A DNA stretch of 39,630 bases. It comes from Phlyctochytrium arcticum (Eukaryota > Chytridiomycota > Chytridiomycetes > Chytridiales > Chytridiaceae). The position numbers and the translations under genes are program-made. Location of the stretch: positions 1 to 39,630 of the forward strand of contig JAHLKI010000069.1 in assembly GCA_025602905.1 (NCBI GenBank), given 5' to 3'. Positions 11,017 to 20,322 of the stretch are shown here, piece by piece. Numbering within the stretch: position 1 is the stretch's first letter; each line of letters begins with the position of its first letter. A model generated the notes under the pieces. It saw nothing but the letters and a program-made list of their open reading frames with translations, did not search any database and had not been told where the DNA came from.

Positions 11017-13542
11017 TTACCTGGATATCATCAGATCGTGATTGACAGAACCATCGGAGGGAAGGATGATGGTGTACTGGGAGAGAGCGAGGCGCTGGAG
11101 CGAGAACATGTATGTACAATGTTCTTGTAATCAATGGCCTATTGTTTATACGACAATATAGGCGGATACATCAGTTGTGTTGATGCCATTTCCTGGACCA
11201 TCCGATGGAATACCCTCTGCTTCGAGATCTTCCGATGGGTCAGCAACCTATACAGAGCCAGTAATACCCAAGTATTATTTCTGTCAACTCCCCGATTCTT
11301 CCTCATCATGGCCCTCTCGGCCGGTACGAGAGAACGAGCACAATTCGAAAAACGACGATTCGAAAAGTCCCACTGAAAGTGAAGAACCCGAAGAGGTAAC
11401 GAAGGCATCCGTTGTCAGTACGCAGGCGTACCTTTTTCGTATAACGCAGACATTAGCTGCGTTGTGGCCACTCACCAGCGAATGCATACCCTATGTAAGC
11501 TTATAGTGATTGACGAAACGTTTTGTGATTTCTACTAAACATAGTGGTAGACCCAAGGCTGGTGGTCCTATGAGTACTGTCATATGCGTAGAGTTCGCCA
11601 ATTACATGCCTACACTGGCAAATACGCCGATCATCCTCCACTCGAGTATGTGCTGGGCCAGCCCTCTGCTACCGACATATTTGATACGCGGCAGAGTATG
11701 TTATCTATCAGCCCCAATTACCTTCCAACATCAATATCTGCTATTGCAGCGGCGGCCGCGATCGCATTGGTCGAATACGACGATGAAGGGCGCCACTATT
11801 TGCGCCTGAGATGGCATCGTGGTACTTTATGTGAAGTAACTGGGAAAGCGAGGCACATTGAAGTTCAATTCCATTGCTGCAATGAGGAGCATGTGGCGTC
11901 CGTTCGGGAAATCGCCGTTTGCAACTATGTTATGGTTGTACACACACATCGCGTTTGCGAATTAGAGTGGTTTCAAGCCGCGCCGTGGGTGCAAAAGCGG
12001 AATAAGCAGATGGATTCCATTACATGTCGGGTTGTGGTTGGAGACCAGGAAGTTGACAAGCTCAAAGCGGAGAGGGGGGTTAGCAAGGACTATCAGCAGA
12101 GCGAGGAGACTGACGCCAAGGTACCCATGCCTTATTTCTCTGCTAGCACGCCAAGCGGACATGACTCTAAATCTTGGGTCAACAGGATTGAGCTCCCTCC
12201 GCAGATCAAGGGGTTTCCAATGAACCAGCACAACGCGGCAAATGGGAACAGTGACGTGGTTGAAACCGTTTACGTTCGACATCCTATCAATGACCCCCTC
12301 TCAGCGCCTGTTCCGTACACTGCACTCGATCTTGCCGATGCACTGGATGAGCCTAACCCGCTGCAAGAAGTGTTTGATGCTGTTCTTTACCTCCCAGACC
12401 TTGTTGAAGGCCCATATCCCAATGATGGAACCTTTACCCAATTCAATGGCGCGGGCCAGGTGGAGGACAACCCATGGGACCACTATCTCGATCAATGGGA
12501 TTACCAAGATCATAATCACCGCGCCGAAGACCTTTTGTATCGGCGCTGGTTTTACCGTAAATTTGGCTACGATCCTGGGCCGGGCACAGTTGATCTACAC
12601 GGTGTTGAGAACGGTTTTGCCTTTGCCGATGATGAACATGTCCCCCGCTTTGCCGAGGAAAATGCTCGTGCAATCGAGTGGCTGATTGATCATGAATATC
12701 CAATGGAGAACGTTGAATTTGATGAGGAAGGAAGGCTGGAGTACGTTTCTGATGTGGTTTCAGAAGAATGGCGTGAGCTGTTGGAAAAAGAGTTGGCGGC
12801 ATGGGCAAAAAGCAGTCCAACGAGAGGAAGAGCGGCCGACGTTCTGCAAAAGCTTGGCCAAAGACTAAATGAACATTTTTCCAATTCAGAATCAGAGACG
12901 GAAGAGCCGAAGGCAAGCGGATATACTCTGGAAGAACATAATTTAGTGGCAGGGTCCTCGGGAGAAGGGATTTCAGAGTACGGGCAACCGGCAACTGGCT
13001 CTGGCAAGCAGTTACCCGATTCCAAAAGATCCAAGTCTGATCATCACCTACAAAAGGTGAATGAACAGTACGATCACGGAAATTCCCAAGACGCGTCAGA
13101 GGAGGATGACCCAACATCCCTTCTTGGGGAATCATTGAATGAACTCGTTCAGATTGCTTTCCATGCCGCGCGGGATGCTGTCCGGCAAGGCGAGGAACTG
13201 CACGCAGCCGATATTTTGGCTGCCGCTGAGCGTTGGAGCCGACGAGCCGCCAAACTCATGAAAGATGAGCAAGGTGCAGCACCGGATACAGACCTCCACA
13301 AAAAGGATGTTGGCAAGACCCAGTCCAAGCAGCAGCAAAGACGAAATGTAAAGTCTGGAGCGGTCAAGACTCTAGTGTTGGAGGAGCAATGGGAAGAAGG
13401 TACCGAAGACGATGATGATGCCGGTGGGGGGACGGTAATCAAGCGGTCTGCAGACCAGCAACGGGAAGCCGGTGAGACATCCTTGCCGCAAAAGATGCGG
13501 GACCGGGACAAGATTGACATAGTCCGCGCTGGAGGAGCCTAA
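11017..13542 (+). CDS. OS9: OS-9/Yos9-type ER lectin (ERAD), N-terminus unresolved
   Basis: Three phase-matched exons are clear: about 11017-11109, 11162-11494 and 11551-13542. The first two give the pre-lectin region with IPKYYFCQLPD, as in OS-9 just before its lectin domain. The junction reads CIPYTQGWWSYEYCHMRRVR and opens an MRH domain with the WW pair. Candidate sugar-binding residues are Q in RVRQLHAY, R in TGKARHIEVQFHCC, and E and Y in REIAVCNYVMVV; paired Cys residues are in place. A long Ala-rich insert (SAIAAAAAIAL) separates the two halves of the domain. The remaining ~430 residues are acidic, with a YRRWFYRKFGYDPGPG block and low-complexity tail. The family recognises trimmed N-glycans on misfolded ER proteins and passes them to the Hrd1 ligase. 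No HDEL-type signal is present. The signal peptide is not securely found, perhaps because of sequence errors beside the poly-G run. Confidence 0.75.
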
Positions 13543-14031
13543 TGCTTGGATTTACATATTCTTGGTAGATGAGCACCTCTAACTTTTTCATTCTGTGTAA
13601 ATAGCCACTCTGGTGATTTTTTTGGAAACAAATAATGTGATTTTTCCTCGTTCAATGTAAAATTCACCTCTCAAGTGACGTAAACAGACTTTGTCAAAAT
13701 TCCTCAAGTCGATCTGGCTATATATTTTCTCTCCAGGCAACTCAAACTTTTGGAATATACATACCCACCCACGCCGCCAACAAGAACATCCTTTTAAGTA
13801 GCGCAGCCATGATCCAGACTTATATAGCGGGCAGCAGCAGGGCCCCTTACGACTCCTTCCGGGATTTTCGGCACTCACGCGAAGCAAGCTGCTGTGAGTG
13901 ATCTCTCACATACATGTCGATGAGTGGGTGCAATGTATATCTAATGAACGATGTAGGCAGCAATCCCATGCTTCATTTCCTGGTCTTCCTTCCTCTCCGT
14001 TTTTGATTGAAAACAGCTGCAGGAGGACAAT
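13543..14031. other. intergenic stretch, no gene seen
   Basis: About 490 bp between the OS-9 stop and the DUF1279 gene. The minus-strand open frame at 13588-13887 has no recognisable content and no matching exons. The 3' part should hold the DUF1279 promoter. Confidence 0.5.
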
Positions 14032-14613
14032 ATGTACATCAAACTCTATCCGCGTATTCCCATTCCCCTCCCATAAGTCAATGGTGCTATCAAGAGTATC
14101 CCAGACCACCAGAAACATGACCACAGAAAGCACAACCACCCCCCTCCACAACAACAACCCCGGCGAGACTTTAAATCCCTCACCCGCGAATACGGTCCCA
14201 TCGCATTAGCCGTCTACTGCACCCTCACATTTCTCACATTTTGCGCCTGTTTCACGTCCATCTCTGCCTTTGACATCGATGCCAAAACCATTAAAGGATA
14301 TTTGATTCAAGCTAAAAGTTGGATGGGGTACCCGCCCTCTACTGATCCCGACGCGGTAGAACAGGTTGTGGAACCCCCCAAGGAATCATGGCTGGATCAA
14401 TTGCCCATTGCCCGAGAGACTCTGACCCATATTTTGCTTGCGATGGGAATGACCAAGCTGTTTGTTCCGGTCAAATTGGGTCTGACGGCTGGGATTACCC
14501 CGATTGTAGCGCGACGCTTGCGGGGATGGGGACTTGATTTGGGTAGACAGGGTGGATATAAAAGTGCCGTGGGAAGGGTTAGGGGAGAATTGAAAGGGGG
14601 GCGACACATTTAA
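14032..14613 (+). CDS. DUF1279 (FAM210-like) mitochondrial membrane protein
   Basis: The core reads RRDFKSLTREYGPIALAVYC, followed by a hydrophobic helix (LTFLTFCACFTSISAF), a polar loop, and ARETLTHILLAMGMTKLFVP with VKLGLTAGITPIVARRLRGW. This is the DUF1279 pattern shared with animal FAM210 proteins: a short domain with an N-terminal transmembrane helix, found in mitochondria in known members. Two starts compete. ATG 14032 with an intron at 14054-14104 gives an intact 176-residue His-rich N-terminus. ATG 14082 gives MVLSRVSQTTRNM, which looks more like a mitochondrial presequence but needs one frame change near 14155. The stop is at 14611-14613. Function in fungi is not established. Confidence 0.7.
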
Positions 14614-14882
14614 AGTAGCATATCATTTGGTTCTTTTTTCGTATCTAGGCCCTCATAATATCTTGTTTGCCAATAGACTTTTTGATTTATACCTGTCGCC
14701 ATTGGGAAGTCATTTTTAATACTGATCTGTCATAACTTGATCCCTAATTCTAATAGGGCCCCCCATTTGATTACTGTAGCATTCAGTCTGAAAAGAATGG
14801 TAGGAGTACATCTGTCTTTAAACCCCAAACGTTCAGAAAGGAGCTTTCAAAACCAGTAAACTTGAAAACCCGTAACAGAAAA

Positions 14883-15237
14883 ATGTCATCCATCTCTCAG
14901 GACGGGCAAGATTTCATTGTATTACCGCCGAAACAACAGCAAACGTGTTGCGGATGCCGAGGCTCGAGAGTACGGCAGGAAATGGCCGAGAAGAATCATC
15001 CACTCACGTCAGAAACTCACTCAGAAAACCCCACGCAGAGGTGAACTTCATATCATTTCCCACACGAACAAACCTACATATTAATTAAGCGAGGTTAGAG
15101 AGACCTCCCCAATCTCAACCCCCCACCCGGTGAGCCCCAACATATCCACCCTCCCCCCGAGAAGCCCAGTACATTTGCAGATGAAACAGCCGACCCCACC
15201 CTCCAAGAAGCGATATCCAAAACCGGGTTTTGACTAA
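14883..15237 (+). CDS. Tentative small two-exon gene, unknown
   Basis: ATG 14883 opens MSSISQDGQDFIVLPP, then QQQTCCGCRGSR, a small Cys cluster. A GT-AG intron at 15041-15089 (49 nt) joins in phase to 15090-15237, rich in Ser, Thr and Pro (SPISTPHPVSPNISTLPP) and ending PKPGFD. The joined frame gives about 101 residues, mostly disordered. I recognise no family. Evidence is limited to one in-phase intron, so it could be chance, and the region may contain base errors like its neighbours. Confidence 0.3.
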
Positions 15238-15600
15238 TCGGCCCCCGCACGGAGCGGCCGTTTTGCCCCATGAAGCCGACGAGGTTCGCGGCAAAATGCG
15301 GATTCCGACGTTTGGAATGGCGGATACCCTGAACGAAGGGGAACAGGAAACAGTTTGGATTATAAGTTGAGGCGAGGCGGGGCGAAATAAGGATTCGGCT
15401 CCGATTTGATGAGCTGGTGAATTTGTAGTATAGTGTTTTTTTGGAAGGGTAGTACTTGTGTGATACGTAATGAATCGTAAATAAAATGTAGTGTCTCAAT
15501 TTCTGTCAAAACCCTTGATGAGAAGGAGTTCCATTGAGATGTAGTCAAAAAGGCATCAGGGGATCTATCATACCTAAATCTCGAATCCGAATCAACCCAT
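15238..15600. other. intergenic stretch, no gene seen
   Basis: About 360 bp between the tentative small gene and the MGM101 stop. The minus-strand open frame at 15095-15499 is Gly/Ser-rich, overlaps the small gene antisense and has no recognisable sequence. This segment should hold the MGM101 3' end. Confidence 0.4.
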
Positions 15601-16417
15601 TCATGACTGATTTATCTTCTCCCTCCAAACCTTCCTCCGCGCACCCTCCCCATCATCATCCCACACACTTTCAAACACTTTATCCCGCATCGTATTCACA
15701 ACCCGTGGATCCCAAAGTTCACTCGCCACCCCCATGTCTTACACACCCGTACCAGGGCCGTATGCCGGCATTTGGCTTCTGCTACCCTCCCGATCCCCCT
15801 GGCATGTTTTGAGAGACCAGTCGCCTATTGCTTCGGATACGAACCGGGAATGGACAAGAGGGCGTAGGTCCTGTATACGATTTTGTCGTTTAAGGTGTGG
15901 AAGGGGGTGAGTGGGTGGAGTGTCCATCCTATGGGCAAGATTCTGTGATACTTTCGAGTTCATGAAGGTGTTTATTTTCCGGATTTACCATCTGATCCAA
16001 AAGCCGTATCCAAAATCTCTTCATAAACATTCTCACGAACGTAAATAAACCCGCGATCTATAAAACATTTCCCAAAAATGTTAACCATTTTCACTATTCA
16101 CTTTTGCTCTATCTCTCTAACGCACCTGGATCAATCTCCAGTTCATCCAGTTGTACGGGTCGGGTTAATGTAATCTATGGCACTTTGAGCGAACGACTTG
16201 GACGACAGGGTATCATATCGGGGCAGGCCTTGGGGACCATGTAGGATGGTGTCGGTGGATAGGCGAGTTTGCTTTTTGGTGGGGTAGACTTGGTAGGTCG
16301 GGGAGGTTTAGTGGTGGTAGTGGAAAATCGGGCGGTTCCAACAAGTGGTCTGAATGATCTGATACTCGGATTTCCTCTCGCGCAGACTCGTACAGCGAAC
16401 CGAGACGTGAGGGTCAT
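15601..16417 (-). CDS. MGM101: MGM101-like mitochondrial genome maintenance protein, frame broken
   Basis: The minus strand starts at ATG 16417 with a typical mitochondrial presequence (MTLTSRFAVRVCARG, then RSFRPLVGTARFSTTTT). The Mgm101 core follows in order: SKSFAQSAIDYINPT, VQLDELEIDP joined by an intron (16125-16058) to DRGFIYVRENVYEEILDTAF, then by an intron (15988-15929) to GWTLHPLTPFHTLNDK, VYRTYALLSIPG, RFVSEAIGD, SQNMPGG, GRVAEAKCRHTALVRVCK and VASELWDPRVVNTMRDKVFE. It ends at 15603-15601. Mgm101 is a Rad52-related single-strand annealing protein of the mitochondrial nucleoid, needed for mtDNA stability in fungi. About six one- or two-base frame changes interrupt it (near 16250, 16152, 15858, 15825, 15800 and 15755), mostly at C or G runs, while the protein stays conserved. 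I read this as consensus error, though a recent pseudogene is possible. Confidence 0.8.
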
Positions 16418-16930
16418 GACAGTTTTTGAACAGAAACCAGTGCAGTTAGTGTCTTGTTGGGGTTGACAGGTGCAAAAGCTTTCGAGCGGTGGTGGGTGGT
16501 TGTTGGGTGCGAAAAATTGTGTCGTTTGGGTGATGTGTCATCAGACGAATTTTGACATTTCTTGAGCTGTCAAAATGCACGGCTGTGGGAGTATTTTGGA
16601 CCAGCGATTGACTATGATCGCGGACCCAATCCTTACTTTCCTCATTGAACCCCCAACTCATCGTTGTATCCATGAAAATTGGGAAACATGAGCATATGAG
16701 TTTCTACACGGAAAGGACTACTGCTTATGCCGAAAGAATGTTTTTATTGAAAAAGCCAAATTCACAATGATGTAAAAGACTATTGTAAAAGATGGAGAGA
16801 CATAAGACTATTTAACATTGGGTCAAAAAAAAGAGGGTTTTCCTAATCGAAATATAAAAAAAAAGTGAAATGGATGGATGTCATATGAGGGAAAGGGGGA
16901 AAAGTAATCAAAATGTTGTTTTTTATTCTA
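16418..16930. other. intergenic stretch between MGM101 and secreted-protein gene
   Basis: About 510 bp upstream of MGM101 and downstream of the secreted-protein gene. The part from about 16700 is A/T-rich with A-runs and probably holds the 3' UTR of that gene. A 75-codon minus-strand frame at 16446-16673 has no recognisable content. Confidence 0.45.
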
Positions 16931-17692
16931 CTAGATTCCGGGACCGGCACCGCCTGTCAGAATCGGTTTAAAGTCTTGTGCTGGTTGAGACATGATGGCT
17001 CTGACTTCCTCGTTTGAGACGGAGCCCAGATCCTTTTTACGGTTCAGGAGGGCGTCAGATTTCCAGCGGAGGTAGGTGGCTCCGACGGGGCACTGGTAGG
17101 CTTGGACGGCGCGCATGGTGAGCTGGAGGCGGCCAATGTTGGCATCATAATCGTCGCCTTGAGGGAGAGAGATGCTTTGGGATCTGAGGTACTCTTTGAG
17201 GTCGTCGGCACTGGGAGGGCAACGACACGGAATCAATTCAGGAGCAAAGGGGCCGGAGGCGTCGCCTTTGCAAGAAGGGTTACCGGCCACGACACCTGTG
17301 GCGGGCAGCTTGGCGTACGGGTCAGGAGCTGGTGCGGCTGGTGGGGGAGTGGGAACCGATTGAGTCTGCGAAGTACGGGGTTGAGGAATCCTGGGCACGG
17401 GAGGAATCGTGGGCATGGGTGGGACCGTAGGCACAGGTGGGGGTGGTGGGGGTGCGGTGGGCGTGGCCTGAGGGGCAGGAATAGCTGGTGGTGTAGCTGC
17501 CGGGATAGGACGACGAGTGGGAACGACTTCATTTGAGTTTTGGCGAGCAATCAAGATGTTGGGGCTGTTGATGCGGGGGCTGTCGGCATTGCTTCGAGGG
17601 CTAGCCACATCGCGAGGACTAGCGGGAGCTGCCTCTGCTCCGGCAGACAAGAGGGCGAGAACGCCGGCGGCGGTCATAATGTGCAGCTTCAT
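16931..17692 (-). CDS. Secreted proline-rich protein with cysteine-containing C-terminal domain, unknown
   Basis: A single exon of 253 codons. The start at 17692 was chosen because it gives an excellent signal peptide, MKLHIMTAAGVLALLSAGAEA, with cleavage expected near AEA-APASP; the same frame opens upstream at 17776 but would bury the signal. Residues about 65-140 are a low-complexity Pro/Thr/Val linker (PPPPPPVPTVPPMPTIPPVP). The last ~100 residues form a likely folded domain with Cys at SCKGD, PCRCPP and YQCPVG, plus a conserved-looking YLRWKSDALLNRKKDLG. The layout suggests a secreted or wall-associated protein with a proline-rich stalk. I know no family for the C-terminal domain. A TATA box lies about 210 nt upstream, so a long 5' UTR is expected. 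Confidence 0.75.
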   Translation of the reverse strand: MKLHIMTAAGVLALLSAGAEAAPASPRDVASPRSNADSPRINSPNILIARQNSNEVVPTRRPIPAATPPAIPAPQATPTAPPPPPPVPTVPPMPTIPPVPRIPQPRTSQTQSVPTPPPAAPAPDPYAKLPATGVVAGNPSCKGDASGPFAPELIPCRCPPSADDLKEYLRSQSISLPQGDDYDANIGRLQLTMRAVQAYQCPVGATYLRWKSDALLNRKKDLGSVSNEEVRAIMSQPAQDFKPILTGGAGPGI

Positions 17693-17900
17693 TGTTGCTT
17701 TTTGGTTTGTGAGTGGTAGATGGTGATGTTGTTGTTGCTTGGCAGTGGTCGTTTGTTGTGCGTTGTCAAAGGGCACTTTCTATTCTATGTCTATGTATCG
17801 CAAGAGTTGGATCAAGTTTGGTTGAAGATGTGTGAGAGTTGAGATGTGATGATGATGTTGTGATGATGATGAGAAGAGAGAGGAAGGCAGAAGGGCAGTC

Positions 17901-17910
17901 CCTTTTATAG
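17901..17910 (-). promoter_or_regulatory. TATA box of secreted-protein gene
   Basis: On the minus strand this reads CTATAAAAGG, about 210 nt upstream of the start codon at 17692. The interval is rich in GATGAT and TTGTTG strings typical of a 5' UTR. The assignment rests on sequence and position only. Confidence 0.5.
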
Positions 17911-18445
17911 AAAAGTTTTCGGTGCCGGGGAAGGGGGACCCCGGGTTACGACGCTACGACGCACATCAAATTATATCTTGGAGCACAAGGTTGAGAGCAT
18001 AGCAGATTGTTGGGAAAAGGAATGGAATCTTGGGAGTTTGGTTTCCCAAAGCCCCAGATCCCGCGAAAGCGCGCTCTTCTCAAACGGGTAGTGTCCTTTC
18101 TTCGCTCAAAAAGTTCCTAGCCCCCAAAATCCCATTCAAAGCAAAAAATGTGGCATTCTGGGTGATCTGTCTCCAAGCATTTCTCGCAGGTTTTCGGCCA
18201 TGCAAAATGACGGGGTAGAAAAGCTTGTTTTGGATTTCCACCAGCTTCATTCGGGACCCCTCAACTCGCATTTTGCCGATTAATTCTACTACTTCTTTGT
18301 AGTCATCAAAACCTAGTTTTTCTCTCACTCTCTAGGATCCCAAATGGTGGTAGAAGGGGGCAGTGTAATGGATCTTTTTGAAACTGGCCATAGGCTCAGT
18401 ATGGGTGGGTTTTGAAACTGGCGAAATGTCTGAACCCTGACCAGG

Positions 18446-18475
18446 ACGCGTTTTGGAACGCGTTGAACGACGCGT
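18446..18475. promoter_or_regulatory. three ACGCGT boxes at exact 12-bp spacing
   Basis: ACGCGT occurs at 18446-18451, 18458-18463 and 18470-18475, so the repeat period is exactly 12 bp. ACGCGT is the MluI cell-cycle box bound by MBF-type factors in yeasts. No gene start is close, so a regulatory role is speculative; the cluster may equally be a short tandem repeat. Confidence 0.4.
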
Positions 18476-20178
18476 CAAAAGGTCTTTTGTAAAAGCAGTT
18501 TATAGAAATGGGCACGCCTTGGAGCAAGCAACCTTTGCGAGGCCTCGGCAGGCGTAATTTGTCAGAGAAGAGTGGCAAATGTGCCATCTGTGCTTTGATC
18601 AAAGGCGTGTTCGCATCTAGACCTCGACGCCAATCATGCCTGTGAAATTTTGGAAATTGTAGCATGCAGCAATTGAGATCCCGCAGTTGAAAAAAATATC
18701 GTTAGCTGGCACACAATGCGTTGATGGACCTGGAGCCAATTGTTCATCAACGCAAAAAAAGTTCGAAGCTACTATTGTAGGGGTCTCTCCCACTTTTAGG
18801 GGCCGAAGCTTTTTAATGCTGGTTTCACCCCGATGAATTTTGCATCGGACCGGCGGAGGGGCTGCAACATCAAACTTAAAAAAAAACCTTGAAGTATTGG
18901 TGACATTATGTATTCTGTTACAACGTTTCTTGCCACGGAAGGTTTATATGTTCAACTTTGTCGCTGCATCATTTATTTTATACCAGCGCTAGTGGGTTAA
19001 AAAACTTGCAAGTAGCCTACGCAAGAATAACTTTATTCTGGAAGTTCTCGGGACGGCACTGTATAGAAGTTTGTAGGCATGTGCGGAGTGAGCTTCCATC
19101 AGCTATGTCGAGATGCTGGGTAACTTGGCAAATGGAAGATACGATGGTATGTAAGCGGGGGCACAAAAATTCGTACATGGGGTACATGCCACAATAATTA
19201 CTGCGGACATCACACTACCTGGCCTTCTAAAATTGCACCAGCGCTTGTGCATAATGAATTTTGCCACGCTTTGGCCAGGAGCGACAAAGCTCACTCGCTT
19301 TATGCTTGTAGAGTCGGGGGCTCATTTCTGCCTTGATAAAAAGAAATGTCTTGGGCCCGACCCCGTCTACTCGGGTAAGCTAACCAGATCCCAGTCGAGC
19401 TTTGACTAGAAACGCTGGTCCAGGTGCTGGTCCATCCCAAGCTTGCTCCTAGAGTTTGCTCAAGTCGACCCACCCCGATTCCTGGAAAATTTTCTGATTG
19501 CAGTTCGGGCACTGCTCCAACCCACTATTTTCCATCCCTGGCACACACCCGATCTTTCCTTTATGTCTCTGCCGCCTCTACCAGGTTCTCGGCTATAATC
19601 CCATCCATACCTACGGGTTTTCCCCAAGCGTCAAGAGAAATGAGAGAACCGGGTTAAAGAGAGAGTTACGGGACGCTTCTGTGTCGTTTTCCACAGCTGC
19701 TGGTGAGAGCCGGGCCGATGGATATATGTAGCTCAAAATGATGCATCTGGCCGCATCTGCAGCGCAGCAGGAAGGCACGATTGATACAATCGAGACCATT
19801 CACTCGGAAATCATACGCAGATGAGACAACAAACGTTACTATGCTGGATGGCATATATGTAGATCTCGTATTGTCCATCAACGCAACTTATATATAGGAT
19901 CAAATGGGAAATCTATTTGATAAGAACAAATCCGAAGTTCAACGGACGGTCCCGACGGAGGGCGCAGCAGCTAATGAATGGCACAGTCACCAGACCGTAC
20001 GTAAGCCCGAAATATCACCTTTTCTGATCGGAGACGTCGTGACGTGATGCCCCACATCCCAAAGGAAATTTCTCTCGGAATCGGATCCAGTCTCCAAAGA
20101 ATTTCGTAAACCCCAGCAAAACGGTAGGATTCATATATGCTCCTCAACGTTTTTCCCTGTGCTGACCTTTGCCTTTCT

Positions 20179-20186
20179 TATATAAA
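20179..20186 (+). promoter_or_regulatory. TATA box of reticulon gene
   Basis: TATATAAA lies 137 nt upstream of the reticulon start codon at 20323, almost the same spacing as the TATA box of the H2A gene. The interval is pyrimidine-rich with CCT and CTC strings, as in a fungal 5' leader. Confidence 0.6.
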
Positions 20187-20322
20187 CCTTTCTTGAACCT
20201 CCGTAAAACCTACTCGCCATCTTTGCCAATCCTGTCAATCTGTGAACAATCCCATCTCGCACCTACGAAAAAAAAACGCCGTCATCCGACACGTCACTCG
20301 TCCGCTACATTATAAAACGAAA

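Larger units (their letters stand above)
17693..20322. other. 2.6-kb gene-poor region
   Basis: No gene can be supported here. Two minus-strand open frames stand out, at 18080-18328 (82 codons, with a plausible helical stretch FDDYKEVVELIGKMRVEG) and 18396-18665 (89 codons), but I recognise neither and no introns join them. Both could be remains of a decayed gene or element. Features noted are the ACGCGT triplet at 18446-18475, a TTTGAAACTGGC direct repeat near 18377 and 18412, and promoter-like AT-rich DNA close to the reticulon gene. Confidence 0.4.

Noticed and set aside
12443..13135. 230-codon minus-strand frame
   Set aside because: It is a shadow of the OS-9 coding exon, which is conserved in the other direction.
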